A stretch of DNA of 47,383 bases from Candidatus Ruminococcus equi (GTDB lineage: Bacteria; Bacillota; Clostridia; Oscillospirales; Acutalibacteraceae): positions 1 to 47,383 of the forward strand of contig JAGHTC010000011.1 of NCBI GenBank assembly GCA_018065465.1. Reading direction: 5' to 3'. Within the stretch, counting starts at the first letter, position 1, and every line of letters begins with the position of its first letter. Below, one piece after another: positions 35,435 through 42,620 of the stretch. The notes under the pieces were generated by a model. The model was not told the DNA's origin and made no database searches. It worked only from the letters and a program-made list of their open reading frames with translations. The position numbers and the translations under genes are program-made.

Positions 35435-35926
35435 TCAGTTTTCGTCATACATAAGAACAGGAAAATCCTCGCGATATTCCTTTACAATATATGGATGATT
35501 TTTAGCATAGTCAAAAATGATTTTGCCTACTTCGTCATTTACAAAGGCTTTCATTTTTTCAAGCGGGATTTTGTTGATTTCTTTGCAGGTCGGCGTAAGC
35601 GCAATTACTAATTTATCTTCCTTTTTCATAACTCGCAAGGGCCAGATTTTGCAGTCAAAAGGCTTTGTGTCTTCGTCAAGGATACAACCTTTTTTGCTGT
35701 CAAGAAAGTAGCAAGGGACTTCTTCGTTTTCGTCATTTGTCTTGTATTTATCATCAAGATACATTCGAAAAAAGCCTTTGTCACTAACAAAACTATATCC
35801 TTTTTTGCTGAGTTTTTCTGCTGTTTCGTTGTCAAAAAGCGGGGTTTCCCACAGACTGCACCTTCGAAAAGAACAGCAAAAGCGGCAGTTCGCACACGAC
35901 TCTTTTGATAAAATCTGTGACAGCAT
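35435..35926 (-). CDS. YkgJ-family cysteine-cluster protein
   Basis: A 163-residue protein with CANCRFCCSFRRCSLW near the N-terminus, plus CYFLDSKKGCIL and DCKIWPL farther on. This Cys pattern (CxxCxxCC and two later Cys) marks the family, thought to bind a zinc ion or iron-sulfur cluster. No enzymatic role is known. Its ATG lies two bases after the stop of the DUF2156 gene, so the two are coupled and probably work together. Confidence 0.85.
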   Translation of the reverse strand: MLSQILSKESCANCRFCCSFRRCSLWETPLFDNETAEKLSKKGYSFVSDKGFFRMYLDDKYKTNDENEEVPCYFLDSKKGCILDEDTKPFDCKIWPLRVMKKEDKLVIALTPTCKEINKIPLEKMKAFVNDEVGKIIFDYAKNHPYIVKEYREDFPVLMYDEN

Positions 35927-35928
35927 AG

Positions 35929-36819
35929 TTACTTGCTCCTTGCTAAAAACTTTTTATACTTTTGTGTCGGATGATAAGACATCTTCGACTGCCTTAACCC
36001 TTCCATATTCAAATCTTCCTCACGGTTTAAGTACTTGTACATAACAAGGTTTTTTGCCATTTCACGGCAGATAAAACTGTATGCACCATTGTCGGCAAAT
36101 TCGCCGTAGGATTTTTCAAAATGAATGTCGCAGGTGTTGTGATTTATCTGCGACGCTATTGACATAGCAACAGGTGTTTCATCTACATAGATAATAAGCC
36201 CGAAAAGTTCAAGCGCGTCCATATTAGCAAGGGCTTCTTTTATCGCGTCGCGTTCAATAATTATCATCTTATCTTCGCTATGCTCAGATAGCCACATTTC
36301 TTCAACCTTGTAGGCATCTTCAATATTTTTTTCATCTATCTTGCAAGCCCTGATATTTTCATAAGTTTTTTCAAATTTCAGACATTTGTTTTTATGCTTG
36401 TGATATTTGTTGCCGACCAAATCGGCAAGTTTTTGCGTTTTATAAATATAGTCGCAGTCGCCCTCGTCAAAAGAAAATTCGTATTCATCTTTGTATGTTT
36501 CACAAAGCAGGTTTTTCTGCTTTTCCGACAGAAAACAAAACTGCAATTTTTCTCCCTTATTTTCTGCGTACTGTTTGAGTATTAAAATTTCTTTTTCGAT
36601 ATCGCCCTTTCCGAGAGGAAAAGCGTAGCCTACTCGGTTATACGGTCCGTTGTAGGTGCGTAGCAAAAAGCCGTTGTCAAAACAGATTTTTGTATCATAC
36701 TTTTTTCGAAGCAAAAAGAGGTTTGCAAAAGAAAGGTCGTTGCCCATATTCCTTGTCTTTTCGACAATTTTTTGCACAGCCTCTCTGTCATCTAATTCGG
36801 GTGTTTTGAAATTAAGCAT
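35929..36819 (-). CDS. DUF2156 protein (LPG synthase C-domain-like acyltransferase fold)
   Basis: A 296-residue soluble protein with the tandem GNAT-like fold seen in the C-terminal domain of lysyl-phosphatidylglycerol synthases. Marks are FANLFLLRKKYDTKICF, YNRVGYAFPLGKGD, KHKNKCLKFEKTY and NREEDLNMEGLRQSKMSYHP near the end. It lacks any membrane part, so it may use an aminoacyl or acyl donor on another acceptor. It is the first gene of DUF2156-ykgJ-fumC-malic enzyme, with a promoter at 36849-36877 and GGGGAG before the ATG. The donor and acceptor are unknown. Confidence 0.82.
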   Translation of the reverse strand: MLNFKTPELDDREAVQKIVEKTRNMGNDLSFANLFLLRKKYDTKICFDNGFLLRTYNGPYNRVGYAFPLGKGDIEKEILILKQYAENKGEKLQFCFLSEKQKNLLCETYKDEYEFSFDEGDCDYIYKTQKLADLVGNKYHKHKNKCLKFEKTYENIRACKIDEKNIEDAYKVEEMWLSEHSEDKMIIIERDAIKEALANMDALELFGLIIYVDETPVAMSIASQINHNTCDIHFEKSYGEFADNGAYSFICREMAKNLVMYKYLNREEDLNMEGLRQSKMSYHPTQKYKKFLARSK

Positions 36820-36848
36820 ATAACTCCCCTTATACTAATATAAATTTG

Positions 36849-36877
36849 ATTATAATACTAAACGCCGATATTAGCAA
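36849..36877 (-). promoter_or_regulatory. Promoter of the DUF2156-ykgJ-fumC-malic enzyme operon
   Basis: On the minus strand TTGCTA (36872-36877) and TATAAT (36849-36854) with a 17-bp spacer, about 30 bases before the first start codon. Confidence 0.8.
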
Positions 36878-36927
36878 GTAAAAGAGATATGAATATTATG
36901 TTCACAAAAATAAACATATAAAGCATA

Positions 36928-36956
36928 TTGATATTTTATCCATTTAGTTATATAAT
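36928..36956 (+). promoter_or_regulatory. Promoter of the aquaporin gene
   Basis: TTGATA at 36928-36933 and TATAAT at 36951-36956 with a 17-bp spacer, 30 bases before the start codon. Confidence 0.8.
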
Positions 36957-36986
36957 TTAAGTAATAAATTTTTAGGAGGAATTTTT

Positions 36987-37676
36987 ATGGAACTTTTTAA
37001 AAAATCAGTTGCGGAATTTATCGGAACCTGTGTGCTTGTTGTTTTCGGTTGCGGTACTGCTATGACTGTCGGCTGTGACTCGACTATGGGTTGTGGATAT
37101 ATCCTCACCGCCCTTGCTTTCGGTCTTGTCATTGTCGCTATGGCATACTCTGTCGGAAACATCTCGGGTTGTCACATAAATCCCGCTGTATCAATCGGTA
37201 TGCTCGTTTCGGGCCGTATGTCGGTAAAAGATTTCTTTTGCTACATTGTAGCCCAGTTCTTGGGTGCTATCGCAGGCGCAGGCATACTCAAAGGTATCTT
37301 CACTTCGGCAGGTCTTGTCGATATGACAGGCGCTCTTGGTTCAAACGGACTCGCAGGTGGCTCTGTTGTTGCTTCGCTTATTATTGAAGTAATACTCACT
37401 TTTGTTTTCGTTTTTGCTATCCTCGGCGTTACATCCAAAGTTAAAAACGGCGCAGTTGCAGGAATCGTTATCGGTCTTACACTCACACTCGTACACATCC
37501 TCGGAATCGGCTTGACAGGAACATCTGTCAACCCCGCTCGTTCCTTCGGTCCTGCTCTCTTGGCAGGCGGAGAGTCGCTCTCTTGCGTATGGGTATTCAT
37601 CGTAGCCCCGCTCGTCGGCGGTGCTTTGGCAGCAGTTGTTTATATGCTCCTCGCCGGCAAAAAAGTTGAGGAATAA
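36987..37676 (+). CDS. aqpZ: Aquaporin of the AqpZ water-channel type
   Basis: A 229-residue membrane channel with six helices and the two NPA half-helices: HINPAVS at 63-69 and SVNPARS at 180-186. The selectivity residues Phe45, His170, Thr179 and Arg185 match the narrow AqpZ filter rather than the wide GlpF filter with Trp and Gly, so water rather than glycerol is the likely cargo. It has AGGAGG before the ATG and its own promoter. A terminator identical to the one at 38590 follows. No glycerol genes are nearby. Confidence 0.93.
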   Translation: MELFKKSVAEFIGTCVLVVFGCGTAMTVGCDSTMGCGYILTALAFGLVIVAMAYSVGNISGCHINPAVSIGMLVSGRMSVKDFFCYIVAQFLGAIAGAGILKGIFTSAGLVDMTGALGSNGLAGGSVVASLIIEVILTFVFVFAILGVTSKVKNGAVAGIVIGLTLTLVHILGIGLTGTSVNPARSFGPALLAGGESLSCVWVFIVAPLVGGALAAVVYMLLAGKKVEE

Positions 37677-37699
37677 AACTTTACTAAACCAAATATACG

Positions 37700-37735
37700 G
37701 CATAAAAAAAGACGGTGATTTCTCACCGTCTTTTT
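37700..37735. repeat. 36-bp terminator repeat, left copy
   Basis: An identical 36-bp sequence occurs at 38590-38625. Its core is the stem GACGGTGA/TCACCGTC with A-run and T-run on the flanks, so it is a bidirectional terminator shared by aqpZ and the convergent HTH gene. Similarity fades gradually outside the 36 bp. Confidence 0.9.
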
Positions 37736-37736
37736 T

Positions 37737-37979
37737 CTATTCTATTTCTTGTTCGGTACTGTCAAAAAGCGGACTGTTAAAAAACTCTCTGACAGAAATT
37801 TCTAAACCATCACAAATTTTCTTTATGGATACAACTCCCGGATTATTGCTTTTGGTATTTAGCATACTGTAAATTGTTGACGGAGGTATGCCCGAGATAT
37901 TGGCTAAGGCATTTACAGCAAGATTTCTCTCGTCACAAAGTTCAAGTATCCTTTTTGCGACTGCTTCCTTAGTGTTCAT
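37737..37979 (-). CDS. Small XRE-type HTH regulator
   Basis: An 80-residue DNA-binding protein with a helix-turn-helix at about residues 20-60: VNALANISGIPPSTIYSML. The pattern GVVSIKKICDGLEISVREFF is typical of XRE/Cro-like regulators. ATG 37979 has GGAGG six bases before it; a TTG one codon earlier is less well placed. It is divergent from the SLOG-like gene, with operator-like repeats between them, so it probably controls itself and that gene. The two genes are bounded by identical terminators. Confidence 0.88.
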   Translation of the reverse strand: MNTKEAVAKRILELCDERNLAVNALANISGIPPSTIYSMLNTKSNNPGVVSIKKICDGLEISVREFFNSPLFDSTEQEIE

Positions 37980-37993
37980 CAAAAGCCTCCTAC

Positions 37994-38089
37994 GATTTAT
38001 CGTAAATCTATTTTATAGAATTATGCGAAAAATCGTGTGGGATATATCGCAAATCGCAAAATTTTATGGTATAATTACGATATATCCCA
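37994..38089. promoter_or_regulatory. Operator-promoter region between HTH and SLOG-like genes
   Basis: A palindrome GATTTA-TCG-TAAATC lies at 37994-38008, just before the HTH ribosome site. A perfect 12-bp inverted repeat, TGGGATATATCG (38038-38049) and CGATATATCCCA (38078-38089), brackets an extended -10 (TGG then TATAAT at 38070-38075) for the SLOG-like gene. ATCG-containing short repeats recur in between. Binding by the HTH protein is inferred. Confidence 0.65.
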
Positions 38090-38106
38090 TATTATGAGGC
38101 GAAAAT

Positions 38107-38595
38107 ATGAACAAATCTGCTTGTTTTATAGGTCACAGAAAAATAAATCTTTCACCTGACTTTCAGAAAAAACTTAAAAACATAATAGTGAAACTTATAG
38201 AAAAAGAAAAAATCGAGAATTTTCTTTTCGGAAGCAAAAGCGAATTTAATGACATTTGTTATGACATTGTATCCGACTTAATGAAACAATATCCTCAAAT
38301 AAAACGCATCCATTATCGGACAAATTATCCCAATGCTGACGAATATACAAAAAAGTATTTGCTTCAAGGATATGAAGAAAGCATATTCCCTCAATCCGTT
38401 TTCGGTGCCGGTCGAGCGAGTTACATAAAACGAAATCAAGAAATGATAATTAACAGCGATATTTGTGTATTTTATTACAACAAAAAAGTATTTTTAGGCG
38501 ACAGAAAGCATTTGAACACGCAACACCATAGCGGTACTGCTTTGGCATATAATTATGCTGTAAAATACCATAAAAAAATAATTAATACAGCATAA
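38107..38595 (+). CDS. SLOG-superfamily protein (DUF1273/YpsA-like)
   Basis: A 162-residue protein that opens ACFIGHRKI, the Rossmann-like start of the YpsA/DUF1273 branch of the SLOG superfamily. It continues with ENFLFGSKSEFNDICYDIVSDLM, FGAGRASYIKRNQEMIINSD and SGTALAYNYAVKYHKK, where the final helix follows a Gly-rich turn. SLOG domains bind nucleotides or nucleotide-derived ligands, and some act as sensors or effectors in immunity systems. GAGGCG precedes the ATG. The gene is more AT-rich than its neighbours. It is divergent from the HTH gene; its stop codon is inside the terminator repeat. Function is unknown. Confidence 0.8.
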   Translation: MNKSACFIGHRKINLSPDFQKKLKNIIVKLIEKEKIENFLFGSKSEFNDICYDIVSDLMKQYPQIKRIHYRTNYPNADEYTKKYLLQGYEESIFPQSVFGAGRASYIKRNQEMIINSDICVFYYNKKVFLGDRKHLNTQHHSGTALAYNYAVKYHKKIINTA

Positions 38596-38625
38596 AAAAA
38601 GACGGTGATTTCTCACCGTCTTTTT
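38590..38625. repeat. 36-bp terminator repeat, right copy
   Basis: Identical to 37700-37735 over 36 bp and in the same orientation, 890 bp away. It ends the SLOG-like gene and the convergent Mrp-type gene. The TAA of the SLOG-like gene lies within the repeat. Confidence 0.9.
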
Positions 38626-38631
38626 CTTATC

Positions 38632-39465
38632 TTATTTTACTGAAAAATCGTCTTCGATTTTGTTTGCGGCATTTTCAAAATAGTTGCCTGTAAAGAGTTC
38701 CAGCGTCCCCGTATCGACGCATTTCGCAAGTTCGGGGTCAAGCGGGATTTTTGCGATACACTCGGTATTAAACTCTTTTGCGACTTCGTCAATATGACTC
38801 TCGCCGAAAATCGGATGAACGCTGCCGCAGTCGGGGCATTTGAATCCGCTCATATTCTCAACAAGACCGATAACGGGAATATTCATCATCTTTGCCATAT
38901 TCACAGCTTTGCCGACTATCATCGAAACAAGTTCCTGCGGGGAAGTGACAATGATAATTCCGTCAAGCGGAATTGACTGGAAAACGGTCAGCGGAACATC
39001 GCCTGTACCCGGTGGCATATCGACAAACATATAGTCAACATCTTTCCAGATAACATCGGTATAAAACTGCTTTACGGTACCCGAAATAACAGGTCCGCGC
39101 CATACAACGGGGTCGGTAGCATTTTCGAGCAAAAGGTTTATCGACATAATATCAATGCCGGTTTTTGTCGTTTCGGGGATAATACCGAAATCGTTACCCT
39201 TACAATGCTCTTTGATGCCAAACTCCTTCGGAATAGAAGGTCCTGTGATATCGGCATCCAAAACGGCTGTTTTGTAGCCACGGCGGTTAAGTTCAACTGC
39301 CAATGCACCTGTGACAAGGCTTTTTCCTACTCCGCCTTTGCCCGATACTACGGCAAAAGTCTTTTTAATGGAACTGCTGTCATTTAATTTAATGTGCAAA
39401 TCCTGCACTTCGTTACGCTCCCTACAACTCTCACTACAGTTGTTGCAGTCATGTGAACATCCCAA
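38632..39465 (-). CDS. Mrp/NBP35-type iron-sulfur carrier ATPase
   Basis: A P-loop ATPase that likely binds and passes on iron-sulfur clusters. The deviant Walker A is VVSGKGGVGKS at about residues 38-48, DADITGPSIPK follows, and the switch VDMPPGTGD is present. The cluster-binding CPDC lies in FKCPDCGSVHPIFGES. An N-terminal Cys set (Cys3, Cys7, Cys10, Cys14) resembles clostridial Mrp proteins. The start is TTG at 39463-39465 with GGAG eight bases upstream; starting later would lose the Cys set. It follows the membrane protein gene by 29 bases. Confidence 0.9.
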   Translation of the reverse strand: MGCSHDCNNCSESCRERNEVQDLHIKLNDSSSIKKTFAVVSGKGGVGKSLVTGALAVELNRRGYKTAVLDADITGPSIPKEFGIKEHCKGNDFGIIPETTKTGIDIMSINLLLENATDPVVWRGPVISGTVKQFYTDVIWKDVDYMFVDMPPGTGDVPLTVFQSIPLDGIIIVTSPQELVSMIVGKAVNMAKMMNIPVIGLVENMSGFKCPDCGSVHPIFGESHIDEVAKEFNTECIAKIPLDPELAKCVDTGTLELFTGNYFENAANKIEDDFSVK

Positions 39466-39494
39466 AACAAATTCTCCTAACTTTACTACTGTTT

Positions 39495-40043
39495 TTATTC
39501 GATTACTTCGGTAATTTCTTCTTTGATTTCTACTTCTTCACCGTCTGATGACTCTACGATTTCTTCTGTTTCTTCTATTACAACAGTACCGTTTTCAATC
39601 TCGTCGAGTTCTTCTTTAATTCCGCCTGATACAAAGGTGTTGTTCTCTTCGTCCGATACAAGTTCAAAACCGCTCAAGAATGTAAACGGAATACCATATC
39701 CGAGAGCTACGCATGCAAAGAGCATAACAACGGGCTGAGAAGCGAGTGCTGCATTAAGCGGGAAGCCTGTTGCAAATGTAGCAAGGATGATATACAAAGC
39801 GGGGATATCGAGAACGATAAGGATAATCGGGCTGAATCTCTTAACGGGTTTGCCGTCGCCAACACGGGTTGCATAGAACAGCAAAAGACCGAAAAGGACA
39901 TAGACAACTACTCTGATAATCTGGCTTGCAACCATATCAACCTGATTTGCAAGTGTCATAAAAAAGTAGGTGCAAACGATAAAGCCGATGAGCAGAAATG
40001 CAGAAAAGAACAGATTTAGTTTTTCCCTTTTATTGTTTTTCAT
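39495..40043 (-). CDS. Four-helix membrane protein with acidic tail, unknown
   Basis: I do not recognise this 182-residue protein. Four hydrophobic segments lie near residues 10-30, 41-60, 69-92 and 100-125. The last 50 residues are very acidic (for example EETEEIVESSDGEEVEIKEE) and probably cytoplasmic. GGAGG precedes ATG 40043. It lies between prmA and the Mrp-type gene on the same strand, with short gaps, which suggests one transcript but no clear shared task. Confidence 0.75.
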   Translation of the reverse strand: MKNNKREKLNLFFSAFLLIGFIVCTYFFMTLANQVDMVASQIIRVVVYVLFGLLLFYATRVGDGKPVKRFSPIILIVLDIPALYIILATFATGFPLNAALASQPVVMLFACVALGYGIPFTFLSGFELVSDEENNTFVSGGIKEELDEIENGTVVIEETEEIVESSDGEEVEIKEEITEVIE

Positions 40044-40106
40044 AAGTTACCTCCGAAATTTTGTCAATAGATTTATGTATAATATGTTTTATCTTTCACC
40101 GTGATT

Positions 40107-41027
40107 TTAGTTTTTCAACGGTTTAAAACAGAAACAGTACCAACCGTTTTCAGTATATTCGTTCAAAATCTCAAAATCATTTGATAGTGCAGATACTACA
40201 TCATCATATCTTGTGTCGATAATACCGCTTGTGATATAGACGGAATCATCATTCATAAATTTTTTGACATCTTTTGATAAGTTTATTATAGCATCTGCGA
40301 CGATATTTGCAACAACAATATCATATTTTCCCGATACTTTATCGGTAAGGTCACCGCAAACGGCAGTAAATCTGTCCGATACCTTGTTGAGTTTTGCATT
40401 ATCTATGGCAGTTTTGACCGCAAGCGGGTCGATATCAACCGCAAAAGCACTTTTAGCCCCCAGCAAAAGTGCAACGATAGAAAGTATTCCCGAGCCTGTA
40501 CCGACATCAAGAACGGTACAACCGTCGAAAATATATTTTTCGAGCATCATGAGGCAGAGTTTTGTCGTTTCGTGTTTGCCTGTTCCGAAAGAAAGTCCCG
40601 GGTCAATATCGAGAATAACTCTGTCTGTATCTTTATGCTCATACCAAGACGGATTTATCAGTATCTTTTCGCCTATTTCCATCGGCTCAAAATATTGTCG
40701 CCAGTTGTTGAGCCAGTCGTCTTCTTCACACGAATTCAAGTTGATAGAAAAATCAATCTTTTCGGCGGTAAGTCGTTCTCGTAAAAATGCTACCGCTTCA
40801 CTCGGGTTTTCGCCGTTTTCGAGATAGATATGAATTTTTGCTTTGTCCCTGTCTTTTTTCAAGAGTTCTTCGTCTATCAAATCGACATGGGCGATACTTT
40901 CAATCTCGCTTTCAAGTTCGCTGTAATCTTCGGTATATATACCGTAAGGCACGGTCATATTTGCGATAGCCTCTGCCTTTTCGAGGTCGGATAGTGCCAC
41001 ATCTACCGTGATTTCAAACCATTCCAT
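40107..41027 (-). CDS. prmA: Ribosomal protein L11 methyltransferase
   Basis: SAM-dependent enzyme that trimethylates L11. The substrate-recognition N-domain opens MEWFEITVDVALSDLEKAEA. The SAM motif is VLDVGTGSGILSI and the catalytic loop is VVANIVADAI, as in PrmA. The 306 residues are normal. In many Firmicutes prmA follows dnaJ directly; here 357 bases of repeats separate them, so the link to heat-shock control may be weakened. Confidence 0.95.
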   Translation of the reverse strand: MEWFEITVDVALSDLEKAEAIANMTVPYGIYTEDYSELESEIESIAHVDLIDEELLKKDRDKAKIHIYLENGENPSEAVAFLRERLTAEKIDFSINLNSCEEDDWLNNWRQYFEPMEIGEKILINPSWYEHKDTDRVILDIDPGLSFGTGKHETTKLCLMMLEKYIFDGCTVLDVGTGSGILSIVALLLGAKSAFAVDIDPLAVKTAIDNAKLNKVSDRFTAVCGDLTDKVSGKYDIVVANIVADAIINLSKDVKKFMNDDSVYITSGIIDTRYDDVVSALSNDFEILNEYTENGWYCFCFKPLKN

Positions 41028-41150
41028 TATATCACTCCTATACTAAAACTTTACTCTGTTATCCGCTTTGTGTCAAGTGAAATAGTATTTAGTATCTAGT
41101 TTTTAGTTTTTAGAAAATATAAATCCAAAAATCGCTTTGCGATTTTCAAA

Positions 41151-41280
41151 GAAGAGCCGAGGTGCGAAGTCTTGAAATTACTCCGTGCGAACTGTGAGCA
41201 CCGAAACAGACAAAAATGTCTGTGCAGGTGGTCAAGTGAGTAGAAGTTATTTCAAGAACAGCGTAGCACAATGAGGCTTG
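41151..41280. repeat. Large imperfect stem-loop element
   Basis: Nested inverted arms pair outward from the centre: ACAGACA/TGTCTGT with loop AAAA, CACC/GGTG, TACTC/GAGTA, CTTGAAAT (41171-41178) with ATTTCAAG (41249-41256), GTGC/GCAC and AGCC/GGCT. The pattern suggests either a structured RNA or a non-autonomous mobile repeat. Only one copy is in the window. Confidence 0.6.
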
Positions 41281-41318
41281 ACAATCTAAATTATCAATTT
41301 TCAATTATCAATTTGTTT

Positions 41319-41376
41319 ACTGCTCTTCCGTTTTGCAAAGCAAAACACCTCCCCTGACAAGGGGAGGCAATAAGGT
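41319..41376 (+). repeat. Dispersed two-hairpin repeat, copy 3
   Basis: First hairpin CGTTTTGC/GCAAAACA with loop AAA, second hairpin CCTCCCC-TGACAA-GGGGAGG. Similarity to copy 2 continues to about 41390 and covers the dnaJ stop codon. Confidence 0.8.
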
Positions 41377-41384
41377 TTTATGAT

Positions 41385-42524
41385 TTACAGTAGGTCTTTG
41401 AGTTTATCTTTGAATGATTTTCGTTTTGAATAGTTTTTATCGGATGTACCCGTTTCAAACTCTTTTATAAGTTCTTTTTGCTTTGATGAGAGATTTTTCG
41501 GCACTTCAATAACAATTTTTACATACTGGTCGCCTTTGCCTCTGCCGTTTAGATGAGAAACGCCCTTGCCTTTTAACTTGAAAATATCGTTTGGCTGAGT
41601 ACCCTCGTGGATAGTATAACTTACTTTTCCGTCAAGGGTGGGGACGGTAACTTCCGCACCCAAAGCAGCCTGGGAGAAAGTTATCGGCAAATCACACCAG
41701 ATATCGTCGCCCCTGCGTTCAAAAATGGGGTGAGGTCTTACACCGATGTATACATGCAAATCACCTGCAGGACCTGAATTTACGCCCGAGTTGCCGTGAC
41801 CGGATACATTAAGTACCTGCTCATCGCTGATACCCGCGGGAATATTAACTTCAACGGATTTTTTCTTGCGGACTCTGCCCGCGCCGTTACACGCTTTGCA
41901 CGGTGTTTCAACAATTTTTCCGCGACCTTTACAGGCATCACAAGTGCGCGAAGTCTGAACAACGCCGAACGGAGTACGCTGGTTTATTGTTACCTGACCT
42001 CTGCCCTGACAGGCTGTACAGGTTTTCGGTGATGTACCTTTTTGAGCGCCTGTGCCGTTGCATTCGTGACAGGTAGTAACAGCGTTGTATGAAACGGTTT
42101 TTTTGCAGCCTTTTGCCGCTTCTTCAAAGGAAATGTAGAGCGTTGTTTCAACATCACTGCCCCTGCGCGGTGCATTCGGGTTAGCACTTCGCCTTCCGCC
42201 AAAGCCACCGAAACCGCCGAAAACGGAACTGAAAATATCGCCGAAATCTATATCCTGTCCAAACGGAGAACCGCCTGTACCTGCGCCGTAATTCGGGTCA
42301 ACTCCTGCGTGTCCGAACTGGTCATAGCGGGCCTTTTTCTCCTTATCGGAGAGGACCTCGTACGCCTCGTTGACTTCCTTGAATTTTGCTTCGGCTTCCT
42401 TGTCGCCGGGGTGCAAGTCGGGGTGATATTTTTTTGCCGCCTGACGGTATGCTTTTTTAATTTCATCGTCCGAGGAGCCTTTGTTTACACCAAGGACCTC
42501 GTAGTAATCTCTCTTATCTGCCAA
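41385..42524 (-). CDS. dnaJ: Chaperone DnaJ
   Basis: Type I J-protein that delivers substrates to DnaK and triggers its ATPase. The J-domain has HPD at 34-36. A Gly/Phe-rich part (FGGFGGFGG) follows, then four zinc repeats [24 protein letters not shown] and CKACNGAG, then the substrate-binding C-domain. The start is TTG at 42522-42524 with AAGGTG seven bases upstream, an unusual start for this gene; it gives the expected [12 protein letters not shown]. It is the last gene of hrcA-grpE-dnaK-dnaJ. Confidence 0.96.
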   Translation of the reverse strand: MADKRDYYEVLGVNKGSSDDEIKKAYRQAAKKYHPDLHPGDKEAEAKFKEVNEAYEVLSDKEKKARYDQFGHAGVDPNYGAGTGGSPFGQDIDFGDIFSSVFGGFGGFGGRRSANPNAPRRGSDVETTLYISFEEAAKGCKKTVSYNAVTTCHECNGTGAQKGTSPKTCTACQGRGQVTINQRTPFGVVQTSRTCDACKGRGKIVETPCKACNGAGRVRKKKSVEVNIPAGISDEQVLNVSGHGNSGVNSGPAGDLHVYIGVRPHPIFERRGDDIWCDLPITFSQAALGAEVTVPTLDGKVSYTIHEGTQPNDIFKLKGKGVSHLNGRGKGDQYVKIVIEVPKNLSSKQKELIKEFETGTSDKNYSKRKSFKDKLKDLL

Positions 42525-42620
42525 AAGTAAACACCTTACCTAATGTATGTATATACGCACCAAAGTGACGGGGCAAAAACCTCGTCACTACGGTATGAAA
42601 AAAATGAATTTTTTAACTAA

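Larger units (their letters stand above)
41028..41384. other. Gap between dnaJ and prmA filled with repeats
   Basis: About 360 bases without a gene. From left to right: an AT-rich stretch with TAGT-rich repeats, a hairpin AAAATCGC/GCGATTTT near 41129-41147, the large structured element at 41151-41280, an AT-rich stretch repeating TTATCAATTTTCAA, and copy 3 of the TGACAA repeat. No open frame here looks coding. Confidence 0.6.

Noticed and set aside
37700-38625. Insertion sequence or composite transposon ends at the 36-bp repeats
   Set aside because: No transposase or integrase lies between the repeats, and the repeats are functional terminators. An acquired cassette is possible, but not a transposon on this evidence.
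42565-42588. Terminator between dnaK and dnaJ
   Set aside because: The hairpin GTGACGGGG/CCTCGTCAC pairs better on the plus strand than in the dnaKJ mRNA, where it has an A-C mismatch, and no T-run follows.
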